Translations under genes and position numbers: made by a program | Assembly: GCF_000423065.1 (NCBI RefSeq) | Contig: NZ_AUHG01000010.1 | Span: 372,001 to 436,000 of the forward strand | Origin: Christiangramia echinicola DSM 19838 | GTDB taxonomy: Bacteria; Bacteroidota; Bacteroidia; Flavobacteriales; Flavobacteriaceae | Reading direction: 5' to 3' | DNA: 64,000 nucleotides | Notes under the pieces: generated by a model | The model's input: the letters and a program-made list of their open reading frames with translations, nothing else | Databases searched by the model: none | What the model was told of the DNA's origin: nothing | In this document: positions 36,479 to 46,112 of the stretch, piece by piece | Layout: each line of letters starts with the position of its first letter | Numbering within the stretch: position 1 is the stretch's first letter

Positions 36479-36981
36479 TGAAACGAGTATTATTTATTCT
36501 TGCTTGCGGCTTGATGATAAGCTGTGGCGATTCTGATAAAAAGAAATCAGCAGAAACTTCAGATGTATCTGAAATTAAGAAAGATTCTGTGGAGTCTCCA
36601 GATGTTGCTACTATAGAAGAAGATCTAAAAAAGAAAGGCTATCAAACTTTTAGTTATAAAGCTGGGGATACCACCTATTTAATGCAACAATATTATATGG
36701 TATTTTTAAAATCTGGAGCTACACGAAGTCAGGATTCAACTGAAGTTGCTGAATTGCAAAAGAAACATATGGAGCATCTCACCTGGCTATATGAGGAAGG
36801 GTATACCAGCCTAACCGGGCCAATGGGAGATGATGGGGACCTGCGTGGAATTGTAGTTTTTAATACTGCAACCCAGAAGGAGGCAGATAGTCTTGCTAAT
36901 TTAGACCCAATGGTGAAGGCCGGCAGATTAAAGGTTGAAGTTCACCCATGGTGGGTTGCCAAAGGAGGAAAACTAAAATAG
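36478..36981 (+). CDS. YciI-like domain lipoprotein
   Basis: 167 aa. Lipoprotein signal ILACGLMISCG with Cys at residue 16, a short Ser/Lys/Glu linker, then a YciI-like ferredoxin-fold domain (YYMVFLKSGATRSQDS, HLTWLYEEGYTSLTGPMGDDGDLRGIVVFN, ADSLANLDPMVKAGRL). Periplasmic-facing inner or outer membrane lipoprotein; function unknown. Secreted YciI domains are less usual than cytosolic ones. Confidence 0.85.
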   Translation: MKRVLFILACGLMISCGDSDKKKSAETSDVSEIKKDSVESPDVATIEEDLKKKGYQTFSYKAGDTTYLMQQYYMVFLKSGATRSQDSTEVAELQKKHMEHLTWLYEEGYTSLTGPMGDDGDLRGIVVFNTATQKEADSLANLDPMVKAGRLKVEVHPWWVAKGGKLK

Positions 36982-36987
36982 AACAAT

Positions 36988-37917
36988 ATGATATCGGCCA
37001 ATGTTTTACCAGATTTGAAGTATGTGGGCAATGAAAAGAAAAAGCTCACTTTGCACCTTTACTTTCAGATCATGGGGAAGATCAGGATGTGCTTTGTTCC
37101 AAGAAAAAATCATTGGTGGTATATAACTCTTTATGTAAATGAAAAAGGTTTTACTACGGGACCAATCCCGATAGATAATGATTATGAATCCTTTTCACTT
37201 ACCTTGAATATACTCGAAAACAAACTCGATATCTTCAAAAGCACCGGGGAAATTCGGTCGTTCCGTCTGGAGAAAAATTTAAGTGTTGGAGATTTCTATA
37301 ATTATCTAATTAGTATTTTAAAGGAACTGGATATCGATGTGAAGATCAACGGAAAACCCTATGATCTTAATATTGACAAAAGGTTTTCAGAAATTGAGGA
37401 GATACATCATTATAGTAAAAAATACGCAACTACTTACTGGAAGACTTTTTTATGGGTGGATTCAGTATTTAAAGAATTCAGCGGTAGATTTTATGGTAAA
37501 ACCTGTCCGGTGCATTTATACTGGCATTCCATGGATCTTGCTGTCACGCGTTTTTCAGGAAAACAAGCACCGCCAATGTCTAAGGATGCAAGAATTTCAG
37601 ACAAGGATGCTTATAGCCATGAATGTATAAGTTTTGGATTCTGGGCTGGTGATGATAAGGTTCAGGAACCCGCATTTTATTCATATACCTATCCTTCCCC
37701 TGAGGATCTTGAAGAACAATCCCTGGAACCTCAGGATGCGAATTGGGTAATGAACAATGGTGTTCCAATGGCTATCCTAACTTACTCTGATTTAAAGGAA
37801 TTTGATAATCCAAAAAAAGTTTTGCTGGAATTCCTGGAAAGTGCCTATGTGGCTGGGGCAGACTTAGCTGGATGGAATATGGAAGAATTCAAAGTTCCGC
37901 CTTTAAAAGATCTTTGA
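36988..37917 (+). CDS. DUF5996 family protein
   Basis: 309 aa, no signal. Recognised by FQIMGKIRMCFVPRKNHWWYITLYV near the N-terminus and YWHSMDLAVTRFSGKQAP in the middle, plus AFYSYTYPSPE and LLEFLESAYVAGADLAGW at the end, typical of this uncharacterised family. The HS/D/R/K-rich middle may be a small-molecule site (speculative). Starts 6 bp after the lipoprotein gene; converges with thioredoxin. Confidence 0.82.
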   Translation: MISANVLPDLKYVGNEKKKLTLHLYFQIMGKIRMCFVPRKNHWWYITLYVNEKGFTTGPIPIDNDYESFSLTLNILENKLDIFKSTGEIRSFRLEKNLSVGDFYNYLISILKELDIDVKINGKPYDLNIDKRFSEIEEIHHYSKKYATTYWKTFLWVDSVFKEFSGRFYGKTCPVHLYWHSMDLAVTRFSGKQAPPMSKDARISDKDAYSHECISFGFWAGDDKVQEPAFYSYTYPSPEDLEEQSLEPQDANWVMNNGVPMAILTYSDLKEFDNPKKVLLEFLESAYVAGADLAGWNMEEFKVPPLKDL

Positions 37918-38214
37918 TCAGGCTGAGGTGATCTTTTGCTTGATCTCTTCTTTAGATAAGACTCCAGATTGTCGCCATAGTTGCTCACCGTTCTTAAACA
38001 ATATCATTGTAGGAACTCCTCTCACCTGATATTTCGTTGCTAAGGGCTGATTTTTATCCACGTCTATTTTTACGATTTTCACCTTATCGCCAAGTTCTTC
38101 TTTCACCTCCTTAAGAATTGGCCCCAACATTTTACATGGCCCACACCAATCTGCATGAAAGTCTATCAAGACAGGGGTTTCACTCTTAATAATATCACTA
38201 AAACTACTTTTCAT
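37918..38214 (-). CDS. trxA: Thioredoxin
   Basis: 98 aa from ATG 38214 (MKSSFSDII); an upstream in-frame ATG at 38244 would add ten hydrophobic residues with no counterpart in the family. Active site DWCGPCKM (Cys24, Cys27), cis-Pro in [10 protein letters not shown]. Cytosolic disulfide reductant. Its symbol is by family; other thioredoxins may exist elsewhere. Confidence 0.92.
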   Translation of the reverse strand: MKSSFSDIIKSETPVLIDFHADWCGPCKMLGPILKEVKEELGDKVKIVKIDVDKNQPLATKYQVRGVPTMILFKNGEQLWRQSGVLSKEEIKQKITSA

Positions 38215-38346
38215 AAGTTCAATATTTAGAAATAAAGATAACAATTAGGTGCAAGGTTTATATTTAAGGAGGGGTTAAAAAAATGATCTCTAACCCAAAA
38301 GTCAGAGGTCACATTCAACCAACAACTAACAATATAAAATCTTGAA

Positions 38347-39753
38347 TTATTTCCAACCGCCGCCCAGGGCTTCATAAAGATCAACCACTGCTTTTAATTG
38401 ATTAAATCTGGCATTAGATAGGTCTAAACTGGAATTCAAAGCATTCTCCCTAGCCGTTAATACTTCCAGGTAATTAGCTAGCCCGTTAAGCAATAATTCT
38501 TCTGAATAGTTGGTAGCAAGATTATAAGCTTCAAATTCTTTCTGTTTCACTTCTATTTTCTGGGTAGCAGCATCATATGAATATAGTGCATCTGAAACTT
38601 CCTTACTTGCGGTCAGGATCGTTCTTCTAAACTCCAGTCTTGCCTGTTCCTGCTGTGCTTCAGAAACTTCAAATTCGGTTCTTATTCTACGTCCGTTCAG
38701 AATTGGTTGAGCCAGTCCACCAATTACTGTAGCAAACAAAGAATTTACGCTAAATAGATCTTCCGCTTCCAGCGCCTGAAGTCCACCAGTGGCCGAAAGA
38801 GTAAGCGATGGATAAAAGTTACCTCTGGCAACATTGGTAAGTTCAAAGGCATTCATCAGTTCATATTCCGCAGCAATAACGTCCGGCCTGTTTCGCAATA
38901 GCTGAACAGGAACTCCTGTATTTAATTCTGTGGTGATCTCCTGCTCGTCAAGATTTGTACGTTCAATTTGCATTGGCGCCTGGCCCATTAGAATAGATAA
39001 AGTATTCTCCAGTAGCCTTTCTTCGTTCTTAAGATCTATCAGAATTCCTTTAGCTGTATAATATTGCGCCTCGGTCTGCTTTACCCCAACTTCCGTAAGA
39101 TTACCTGCTTCTTTCAATGCTTTAGTTGCATCAAGGCTTTTCTCCCGGGTGTTCACTGTTTCTTCAGTAATTCTTATCTGTTCATCTAAAGCAAGCAATT
39201 GATAATAAGTAGATGCTATGGAAGCAATAAGCCTGGTCTTAACGGCCTGGTGAGCGGCAATAGTTTGTAAATAACTGGCGTCGAAAGCTCGTTTCTGACT
39301 TCTGATCTTTCCCCAGATATCGGCTTCCCAGGAAAGATCTGCACTTAACTGGTACTGATTTACTGAACTGAACAAGGAACCAAACTGACTGTTTTCAGAT
39401 AATTCCTGATGTGTAAAAGTGGCATCGCCATTCAGCGTAGGCAGGTATCCTGCTTTACCCTGTTTTACGTAAGCATCTGCAGCAATGATCTGTTGCAGGG
39501 CGATCCTTATATCAATATTATTCTCCAGGCCGGACTCTATATATTCCTGTAAAACCGGATCGGTAAACATTTCTCTCCAGGAAACATTTGCCATATTCAA
39601 AGTATCCTGTTCAATATTATCTGTCCTGTAATTCTCTTCTTTTACAACCTTAGGCTGCTCATAGTCTTTGGCAACAAAGCAGGATTGAAGGCTGATAATC
39701 GCGAAACCCGCAACCAATATTTTCAGATTTGATAATAACTTCATTTTCTTCAA
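38347..39753 (-). CDS. Outer-membrane efflux lipoprotein, TolC/NodT (OprM) family
   Basis: 468 aa. Lipoprotein signal with IISLQSCFVAKDYEQP; two repeated outer-membrane-factor domains with long helices (IRIALQQIIAADAYVKQGKAG; NRPDVIAAEYEL is the family signature RPDVxxAE). Forms the outer-membrane channel of the RND pump encoded just upstream, from which it is separated by 13 bp. Confidence 0.94.
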   Translation of the reverse strand: MKKMKLLSNLKILVAGFAIISLQSCFVAKDYEQPKVVKEENYRTDNIEQDTLNMANVSWREMFTDPVLQEYIESGLENNIDIRIALQQIIAADAYVKQGKAGYLPTLNGDATFTHQELSENSQFGSLFSSVNQYQLSADLSWEADIWGKIRSQKRAFDASYLQTIAAHQAVKTRLIASIASTYYQLLALDEQIRITEETVNTREKSLDATKALKEAGNLTEVGVKQTEAQYYTAKGILIDLKNEERLLENTLSILMGQAPMQIERTNLDEQEITTELNTGVPVQLLRNRPDVIAAEYELMNAFELTNVARGNFYPSLTLSATGGLQALEAEDLFSVNSLFATVIGGLAQPILNGRRIRTEFEVSEAQQEQARLEFRRTILTASKEVSDALYSYDAATQKIEVKQKEFEAYNLATNYSEELLLNGLANYLEVLTARENALNSSLDLSNARFNQLKAVVDLYEALGGGWK

Positions 39754-39766
39754 TTTCCTGAATTAA

Positions 39767-42700
39767 TTAATCGTTTTGAACGGCTTCCGGTTTTTTTTCA
39801 ATTTTTTCCTGTAACCACTGAAAGATTATGAATAGCACCGGAATCACAAATACCCCGAAAACAGTTCCAATCAATAATCCTCCGGCAGCTCCTGTACCTA
39901 TAGACCTATTACCTTCTGCACCAACTCCGCTGGCAAGGACAAGTGGCATTAGTCCCAGGATAAAGGCAAAAGAGGTCATTAAAATCGGTCTTAGCCTGAC
40001 TTTGGCTCCATCAATGGCGGCTTCGGTAATTGATAAGCCTTCGTATCGTCTTTGCCGGGCGAATTCAACTATCAAGATGGCATTTTTTGCCAGTAATCCT
40101 ATTAGCATGATCAGGGCGATCTGGAAATAGATGTTATTCTGATTATCGGTTAGCCAGGTTGCCAGGTAAGCACCCGCAACTCCTATTGGCAGCGATAATA
40201 TTACCGAAAATGGTAATAAATAGCTTTCATATTGTGCAGCCAGAAGAAAATACACGAAAACAATGCTCAGCATAAAAATAATTCCGGCCTGTCCCGCGGA
40301 AGCAATTTCCTCACGGGTTAATCCGGAAAAAGCTACATCATATCCATTTGGAAGTACATCTTCAGCGGTCCTATTGATAGCGTCGATGGTTCCTCCCGAG
40401 CTGTAACCTTTAGTCGCAGTACCATTAATAGCCACGGCATTAAAAAGGTTAAACCTACTAATTGTTTGTGGCCCATAAATCCTGTTAAGGCTTACATATT
40501 GCGATACCGGCGACATTTCACCATTGGATGTTCTAACGTACATACTGTTCAGACTTTCCTTTGAAATTCTATCGTCTGGTAAGGATTGTACGAATACTCG
40601 GTATTGTTTTCCGAAGCGACTAAAGTTAGCCGTGTAGATTCCTCCAACATATCCCTGTAAAACAGATAGAATATCATTCACTCCAACCCCGGCCTGTTTA
40701 GCCTTAGCCGTATTAATGTCTATACGTAATTGTGGATAATTTGTGCTGAATGGATTAGAGGCATAGGCCACTTCCGGTTGCTGAATGAGATTGTTCACGA
40801 AATTGTTCGCTGTCTCATCAAGATCTTCTAAACTACCTGCTTCCCGATCCAGAAGCTGCATTTCAAACCCATCTGCACTACCAAATCCAGGAACTGAAGG
40901 TGGTGTAAAGTAAATGATCTTTGCATCACTGATGCTGCCTGACTTTTTATTAAGTTCCGCAATGATATTATCAATATTGGTCTCCTCGGTTTCTCTGTTT
41001 TCCCAGTCTTCCAGGATAATAAAGCCCATAAAGTTTGAACTACCTGCTCCCGAGAAAAAGTTCCTACCTGCGATCACTGTGGCGGTCCTGATCCCTTCTA
41101 CGGAAGTCATTTGCTCATAAAGATCCTGTGTGGTTTCAAAAGATCTGTCTAAGGATGATCCCGGAGGTAGTTCACCGTTTACAAAGATCACCCCACGATC
41201 TTCTGTAGGTACGAATCCTGATGGAATGGTTTTATTAATAAGGAAAATAGCTGCTACTGCAATGGCCAGAATCCCGAAACTTATCCATTTATATTTGGTT
41301 AGAAAACCAAGTGACCTAACGTATTTAGCTTTAGTTGCTTCGAAAGCTGCATCAAAAGCCGAATAAAACTTTTGTAATAGATTTTTCTTCTTCTCCTCCT
41401 TTTCCTTCTTCGGTTTTAAGAAAATGGCGCATAATGCCGGGCTCAGTGTTAAGGCATTTACGGCTGAAATAAGTATAGCAATTATCAGCGTAACCCCGAA
41501 TTGTTCATAGAATACACCTGAGGGACCCTGAATAAAGGTAATTGGGATAAATACAGCAGCCATAACCAGTGTGATGGAAACGATTGCTCCTGCAATTTCA
41601 TTCATGGCTGATACTGATGCCTTTTTTGGATTCTTTTCTCCGCCTTCGAGTTTTGCATGAACGGCTTCTACAACCACAATTGCATCATCCACCACGATAC
41701 CAATCGCCAGAACCAGGGCAAAAAGTGTAAGCAGGTTGATTGAGTATCCCAAAAGGTTCAGGAAAAAGAAGGTACCAATGATCGAAACCGGAACAGCAAT
41801 CGCCGGGATCAAAGTAGATTTAAGATCCTGTAGGAATATAAATACTACCAGGAAAACAAGTAGAAAGGCTTCAATAAGGGTGGTCTGTACTTTTGAGATC
41901 GATGCGGTAAGGAATTTATTGGTATCGTAGTTAACAATGTAATCCACGCCTTCCGGAAATTCCGTTTTCATTTCATCCAGTTTATCGTAGATTTCTTCAA
42001 TAATCTCCTGGGCATTAGAACCCGGTGTTTGAAAAATTCCGAAACTCAGGGCTGGATATCCCTTAGATTTTGATAAGGAAGAATAAGATTGTGCTCCAAG
42101 TTCAACCGTTCCTACGTCTTTTAATCTTAATAGGTCTCCATTTTCCTGGGCTTTGATTATAACATCGGCGTATTCTTCAACCGTTTTATATCTACCTCCA
42201 TAGGTAAGTACATATTCAAAAGATTCACCGGCATTCTGTCCTAACGAACCGGAAGCCGCTTCAAGACTCTGTTCACCTATAGCAGCAGTCACATCTGCGG
42301 GTACAAGTCCGTAATTTGCCATTTTAGCCGGGTCAAGCCAGATCCTCATGGCATAATCCTTTCCTCCAAAAACGGTGACATCACCAACCCCGTTAATCCT
42401 TTGTAATTCCGGTTTTACATTGATATTAAGGTAATTCTGAAGAAAGGTATCGTCAAAATCTGGATTGGTAGAATAGATCCCGGCATATAATAAGGCCGAA
42501 TTCTGTGCCTTGGTCGTGATAACCCCAGAGCGGATAACTTCAGAAGGCAGAACCGCATTCGCCCTGGCCACCCTGTTCTGTACGTTCACTGCGGCAATAT
42601 CGGGGTCGTAACCCTGTTCAAAGAATACCTGAATGTTTGCGGTTCCATTATTACTAGCTGTAGAGGTGATATATTTCATTCCCTCTACACCGTTTATTTG

Positions 42701-42901
42701 TTCTTCGATAGGAATGATCACACTCTCTACGATGGTTTCCGCATTCGCCCCGGGATATGATGCATTAACCTGAACCGTTGGAGGAGCAATATCTGGATAT
42801 TGTGTCACCGGAAGTTGAGATAATCCTAAAATTCCCAGGATCACGATAATAATCGAAATTACAGTAGAAAGTACCGGCCGGTCTATAAATGTCTTTAGCA
42901 T
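39767..42901 (-). CDS. RND multidrug efflux transporter, HAE1 (AcrB-like)
   Basis: 1044 aa, full length. Proton-driven inner-membrane trimer. N-terminal FIDRPVLSTVISIIIVILG and QLPVTQYPDIAPPTVQV are AcrB-like; TM4 has the proton-relay pair in LALVLAIGIVVDDAIVVVEAV; the second half has LIGLLAKNAILIVEFA. Substrates unknown but AcrB-type sequence suggests hydrophobic drugs, bile salts or dyes. Operon order: regulator, adaptor, pump, channel. Confidence 0.96.
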   Translation of the reverse strand: MLKTFIDRPVLSTVISIIIVILGILGLSQLPVTQYPDIAPPTVQVNASYPGANAETIVESVIIPIEEQINGVEGMKYITSTASNNGTANIQVFFEQGYDPDIAAVNVQNRVARANAVLPSEVIRSGVITTKAQNSALLYAGIYSTNPDFDDTFLQNYLNINVKPELQRINGVGDVTVFGGKDYAMRIWLDPAKMANYGLVPADVTAAIGEQSLEAASGSLGQNAGESFEYVLTYGGRYKTVEEYADVIIKAQENGDLLRLKDVGTVELGAQSYSSLSKSKGYPALSFGIFQTPGSNAQEIIEEIYDKLDEMKTEFPEGVDYIVNYDTNKFLTASISKVQTTLIEAFLLVFLVVFIFLQDLKSTLIPAIAVPVSIIGTFFFLNLLGYSINLLTLFALVLAIGIVVDDAIVVVEAVHAKLEGGEKNPKKASVSAMNEIAGAIVSITLVMAAVFIPITFIQGPSGVFYEQFGVTLIIAILISAVNALTLSPALCAIFLKPKKEKEEKKKNLLQKFYSAFDAAFEATKAKYVRSLGFLTKYKWISFGILAIAVAAIFLINKTIPSGFVPTEDRGVIFVNGELPPGSSLDRSFETTQDLYEQMTSVEGIRTATVIAGRNFFSGAGSSNFMGFIILEDWENRETEETNIDNIIAELNKKSGSISDAKIIYFTPPSVPGFGSADGFEMQLLDREAGSLEDLDETANNFVNNLIQQPEVAYASNPFSTNYPQLRIDINTAKAKQAGVGVNDILSVLQGYVGGIYTANFSRFGKQYRVFVQSLPDDRISKESLNSMYVRTSNGEMSPVSQYVSLNRIYGPQTISRFNLFNAVAINGTATKGYSSGGTIDAINRTAEDVLPNGYDVAFSGLTREEIASAGQAGIIFMLSIVFVYFLLAAQYESYLLPFSVILSLPIGVAGAYLATWLTDNQNNIYFQIALIMLIGLLAKNAILIVEFARQRRYEGLSITEAAIDGAKVRLRPILMTSFAFILGLMPLVLASGVGAEGNRSIGTGAAGGLLIGTVFGVFVIPVLFIIFQWLQEKIEKKPEAVQND

Positions 42902-42907
42902 AATCTC

Positions 42908-44044
42908 TTATTTGAAAACCTGGTCAAAAGAATCTAGGATACTATCCATGCTTACTTTATTCGGACTTATTTTCATTCCAGGCCTAACCTTTCCTGTTCC
43001 TTTAGCCAGTATCAATTCACCAGCTTCAACTCCATCTTCCTCTTTTACTACATAGAGATTCTTTATTTCACTTAGAATATCGATGGAACTGGAAGTAAGC
43101 GTGTCGGCTTTAATTTTGTATACAAAGGTTTGTCCTTGTCTTTCGTAAGTGGAAAGGCTGGGCACTACAATCGCATTTTCATAAGTTTTTGGAATTTTAA
43201 CGGTTCCGCTACTACCATTTCTAAGCAATCCGTTATTCTTGAATTTTGCCCTGAATGAAACCGTTCCTGTCTGTTCATCAATATTTCCCGAAATCGTTTC
43301 TATCTTACCCTTGTTTTCATATTCTCTAGAATTGGCCATAATAAGCTGGATCCCCGGAGTATTTCCGATCTTTTCTGAAGTGGTTTTTCCTTCAGCATCG
43401 CTCATAAAATCCAGAAAATCCTTCTCGTTCATGGAAAAGATAGCATACACATTTTCTATCGAAGAAACATTTGTGATAGGCATTTGATCCTGCGGACTCA
43501 CTAAAGATCCGTTTCTAAAATTGATCTTTCCAACCACACCGTCTACAGGACTTTTTATATTGGCATAGCCAATATTCGCAGCAATACTGTTATATGTACT
43601 TTTAGCCTGTTCCAGCTTAGCCTTTGCTGTTTCAATTTGAACCTGGCTAATAATTTCTTTCTCAACCAGTGGTTTTAGTTTGTCTACCTCAACCTGGGCG
43701 GCATTTACATTTGCCTTTGCGGCCTGGGCATCCTGGTTAAGAGATTTGGTTTCTAGTTTGAACAATAATTGTCCTTTCTTCACATTTTCTCCTTCTTCTA
43801 CTAAAACATCTGTAATATAGCCTGAAACCTTAGCGCGAACTGCACTATTTACAGAACCCTCTATGGTCGCGGGATAAGAATTGAAGGCAGTTACAGTTTT
43901 CCTTGATACTTCAATAACCGGATAAGAAGGGGGTGGGGCCAAACTTCCAGCTGCTTCCGCTTTTGAATCAGTATTACCGCAGGACGAAAGCGCCGCAAAG
44001 CCTACAATAGCAATTCCAATTAAAAAGATTTTTTTCTTCTTCAT
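42908..44044 (-). CDS. RND efflux periplasmic adaptor (membrane fusion protein)
   Basis: 378 aa. Lipoprotein signal ending ALSSCGN, then lipoyl half-motifs (VRAKVSGYITDVLVEEGENVKKGQLLF and INFRNGSL), a helical hairpin (about 100-160) and beta-barrel domains. Bridges pump and channel in the periplasm. 6 bp upstream of the pump gene and 9 bp downstream of the regulator. Confidence 0.95.
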   Translation of the reverse strand: MKKKKIFLIGIAIVGFAALSSCGNTDSKAEAAGSLAPPPSYPVIEVSRKTVTAFNSYPATIEGSVNSAVRAKVSGYITDVLVEEGENVKKGQLLFKLETKSLNQDAQAAKANVNAAQVEVDKLKPLVEKEIISQVQIETAKAKLEQAKSTYNSIAANIGYANIKSPVDGVVGKINFRNGSLVSPQDQMPITNVSSIENVYAIFSMNEKDFLDFMSDAEGKTTSEKIGNTPGIQLIMANSREYENKGKIETISGNIDEQTGTVSFRAKFKNNGLLRNGSSGTVKIPKTYENAIVVPSLSTYERQGQTFVYKIKADTLTSSSIDILSEIKNLYVVKEEDGVEAGELILAKGTGKVRPGMKISPNKVSMDSILDSFDQVFK

Positions 44045-44053
44045 AGCAATCTT

Positions 44054-44542
44054 TTAAGGTTGTGTATTTTCATGTTCAGATACTTTCTGAATTGAATTTT
44101 CCAGATTTTCCTTTTGAGCAAACAGATAATTTCTAAACATCTTCGGGATATGCCCGTCTTTCTCAAATTTTTCTGAATTATAGGTAGAGTTGAATTTGAT
44201 GATCTTATCTACCATTTTGATCTCTTCAGAAATATTTTCCAGATATTCTTTAAGGGTATTCTTTAAATAGGTTTTGCTCGCCCTGAAATATCTCTTACGA
44301 TCACCTGTTTTAGTAAAATAGTCCACTTTTTTGGTCTGCATAAGCAGATTTAGCTGGGTAGAAACCGAACTTTTACTGGCATCTGTGATCTGCTTTATCT
44401 CATCGAAGGTGTGTCCTTCATTCGGTGAAAGAATCATGATCGCGTAAATACGGGCAGCCAGAGGCGCCAAATTCTGATTCTTTTCAAAATGAAGCCCTAA
44501 TTCCTCAATTAATTTTTGTTTCTCTGGTGAGCAACAGTCCAT
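44054..44542 (-). CDS. MarR/GbsR-type transcriptional regulator
   Basis: 162 aa. Winged helix at about 30-90 with recognition helix ITDASKSSVSTQLNLL and wing TKTGDRKRYFRAS, flanked by long helices for dimerisation. The N-terminus has a Cys pair (MDCCSPEK) that might sense redox or metals (speculative). First gene of the efflux operon; probably represses its own promoter through the palindrome at 44583-44600. Confidence 0.9.
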   Translation of the reverse strand: MDCCSPEKQKLIEELGLHFEKNQNLAPLAARIYAIMILSPNEGHTFDEIKQITDASKSSVSTQLNLLMQTKKVDYFTKTGDRKRYFRASKTYLKNTLKEYLENISEEIKMVDKIIKFNSTYNSEKFEKDGHIPKMFRNYLFAQKENLENSIQKVSEHENTQP

Positions 44543-44568
44543 TTAATTCATTTTTTAGAATGAGGCTA

Positions 44569-44599
44569 CAAAAATAAGGTTGGTTCGGAATTAACCGAA
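44569..44599 (-). promoter_or_regulatory. Promoter of the RND efflux operon
   Basis: Minus strand TTCG (44596-44599), N19, TATTTTTG (44569-44576): -7 perfect, -33 weak. 26 bp upstream of the regulator ATG. Confidence 0.55.
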
Positions 44600-44600
44600 C
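44583..44600. promoter_or_regulatory. Palindromic operator candidate
   Basis: GTTCGG-AATTAA-CCGAAC, perfect 6-bp arms. It lies in the spacer between the -7 and -33 boxes, so a bound dimer would block polymerase. Best candidate ligand protein: the MarR/GbsR-type regulator encoded directly downstream. Confidence 0.6.
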
Positions 44601-44819
44601 TAAAAAAACCTTAAATTATAGTTAAACTTGCTTTAGATCGATTTGAGGATAGAAATGGTTTATTCCTATTTATTCTAATGGATATTCAGGTTAGATTTAA
44701 TTAATAACATTGTTGAGCCTCACCATACTCGTTTACTGGGGATAGTCTTTCAGGCCTTTTTTAATAGTTATTTCTGTTCTAAAGCGGTTTGACCAAATGG
44801 ATTTTAGAAAGTAGATGTT

Positions 44820-45881
44820 CTATTCATTTTCTTCATAAAGCCCGATGGTAAGCTCTGAATTTTTGTTCATGGCTGCTCTGTACATTCCTGCAGTATTAAA
44901 CTCCATCGCAAAATTGCCTTCATTGTCTATAGCGATGATTCCACCATTGCCACCCAGTGCAGGGAGCTTATTTTGAATAACTTCAGAAGCTGCCTCCTTT
45001 AAGCTCATATTTTTATATTCCATCATTGCAGAAATATCATAAGCAACAACCCCTCTTATAAAGAATTCACCCCAACCGGTACTGGAAATTGCACTGGTTT
45101 TATTATTCGCGTAGGTACCTGCACCAATAATTGGGGAATCTCCAATTCGATTATATTTTTTGTTAGACATACCACCGGTTGAAGTTCCTGCGGCGAGATT
45201 GCCATTTTTATCCAGAGCTACACATCCAACAGTGCCGAATTTTTCGTCTTTTATCAAAGGATCGAAAAATGCAGTTTTCTTGGAATTATTTTCTCTTTGC
45301 CGAGCTTTTTCCATTGCTCTGAATCGCTTTTCAGTATAAAAATATTCAGGATCTACGACCTCAAGTCCTTGTTCTTTTGCAAACTGCTCAGCACCTTTTC
45401 CTGAAAGTAGCACATGTTCTGAATTCACCATCACCTCATAAGCCAGGTTAATAGGGTTTTTAATATTGGTCACTCCAGCAACTGCTCCCGCATTCAGAGT
45501 TTTTCCATCCATAATTGAAGCATCAAGTTCATTCCTGCCTTCATTAGTAAAAACAGCTCCTTTTGCCGAATTAAAAAGAGGACTGTTCTCCATTACATTA
45601 ATTGTTCTTTGCACCGCTTCCAGTGCTGTTCCACCATTGGCAAGTATTTCATGACCAGTTCGTATAGCTTCCTCCAGTTTCAATTTATAGGCCTGCTCCA
45701 GTGAGTCGCTCATGTTTTCCTTTAAGATAGTTCCCGCACCACCATGGATCACAATTCCAAAATTCGGGGTCGAATCCTTTTGTTTAGTAGTTTGAGACGT
45801 TTTTTCTGCTGAATTCTGGGTTTTATTCTCATTACAACTTATAAATAGCAGTAGACCAAATAGGACAAGTAGATTTTTCAT
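44820..45881 (-). CDS. Isoaspartyl peptidase/L-asparaginase (Ntn-hydrolase), lipoprotein
   Basis: 353 aa. Lipoprotein signal LFGLLLFISCNENK (Cys16), then a plant-type asparaginase domain: VIHGGAGTI, alpha/beta cleavage site with nucleophile Thr217 in KFGTVGCVAL, and SSTGWGEFFIRG, GGNGGIIAID. Expected to mature by autocleavage before Thr217 and hydrolyse isoaspartyl dipeptides or asparagine. Membrane-anchored outside the cytosol, unlike the cytosolic E. coli enzyme. Monocistronic. Confidence 0.92.
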   Translation of the reverse strand: MKNLLVLFGLLLFISCNENKTQNSAEKTSQTTKQKDSTPNFGIVIHGGAGTILKENMSDSLEQAYKLKLEEAIRTGHEILANGGTALEAVQRTINVMENSPLFNSAKGAVFTNEGRNELDASIMDGKTLNAGAVAGVTNIKNPINLAYEVMVNSEHVLLSGKGAEQFAKEQGLEVVDPEYFYTEKRFRAMEKARQRENNSKKTAFFDPLIKDEKFGTVGCVALDKNGNLAAGTSTGGMSNKKYNRIGDSPIIGAGTYANNKTSAISSTGWGEFFIRGVVAYDISAMMEYKNMSLKEAASEVIQNKLPALGGNGGIIAIDNEGNFAMEFNTAGMYRAAMNKNSELTIGLYEENE

Positions 45882-45957
45882 ATTTCAGGAATGAATTGGA
45901 TTGAAATTACTAAAAAATTGAGGCATATACCTTATAAACCGACAATTTTCGTTGGAT

Positions 45958-46048
45958 TTGCGCCAGCGATAGGAGCATAAAGCCCGGAGGCACCCTGAAA
46001 GGCGTGACGAGGACTTGGAGCGGATAGCGCGGTGTAGGGCAGGCGCCC
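45958..46048. repeat. Structured intergenic element, copy B
   Basis: 91 bp beginning TTGCGC and ending GCGCCC, with GATAG near the left end and GAGCGGATAGCGCGG in the right third. It shares these landmarks, in the same order, with copy A at 9566-9654, while the middle differs. GC-rich against an AT-rich background. Confidence 0.55.
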
Positions 46049-46112
46049 AAATTAACTGTATTATAAACATTTTCTGAACTGGAATGTTTAATTTTAGTAA
46101 AAATTAGAACAT

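Noticed and set aside
41130-41366. Small plus-strand frames inside the RND pump gene
   Set aside because: Antisense shadows of a full-length AcrB-like protein.
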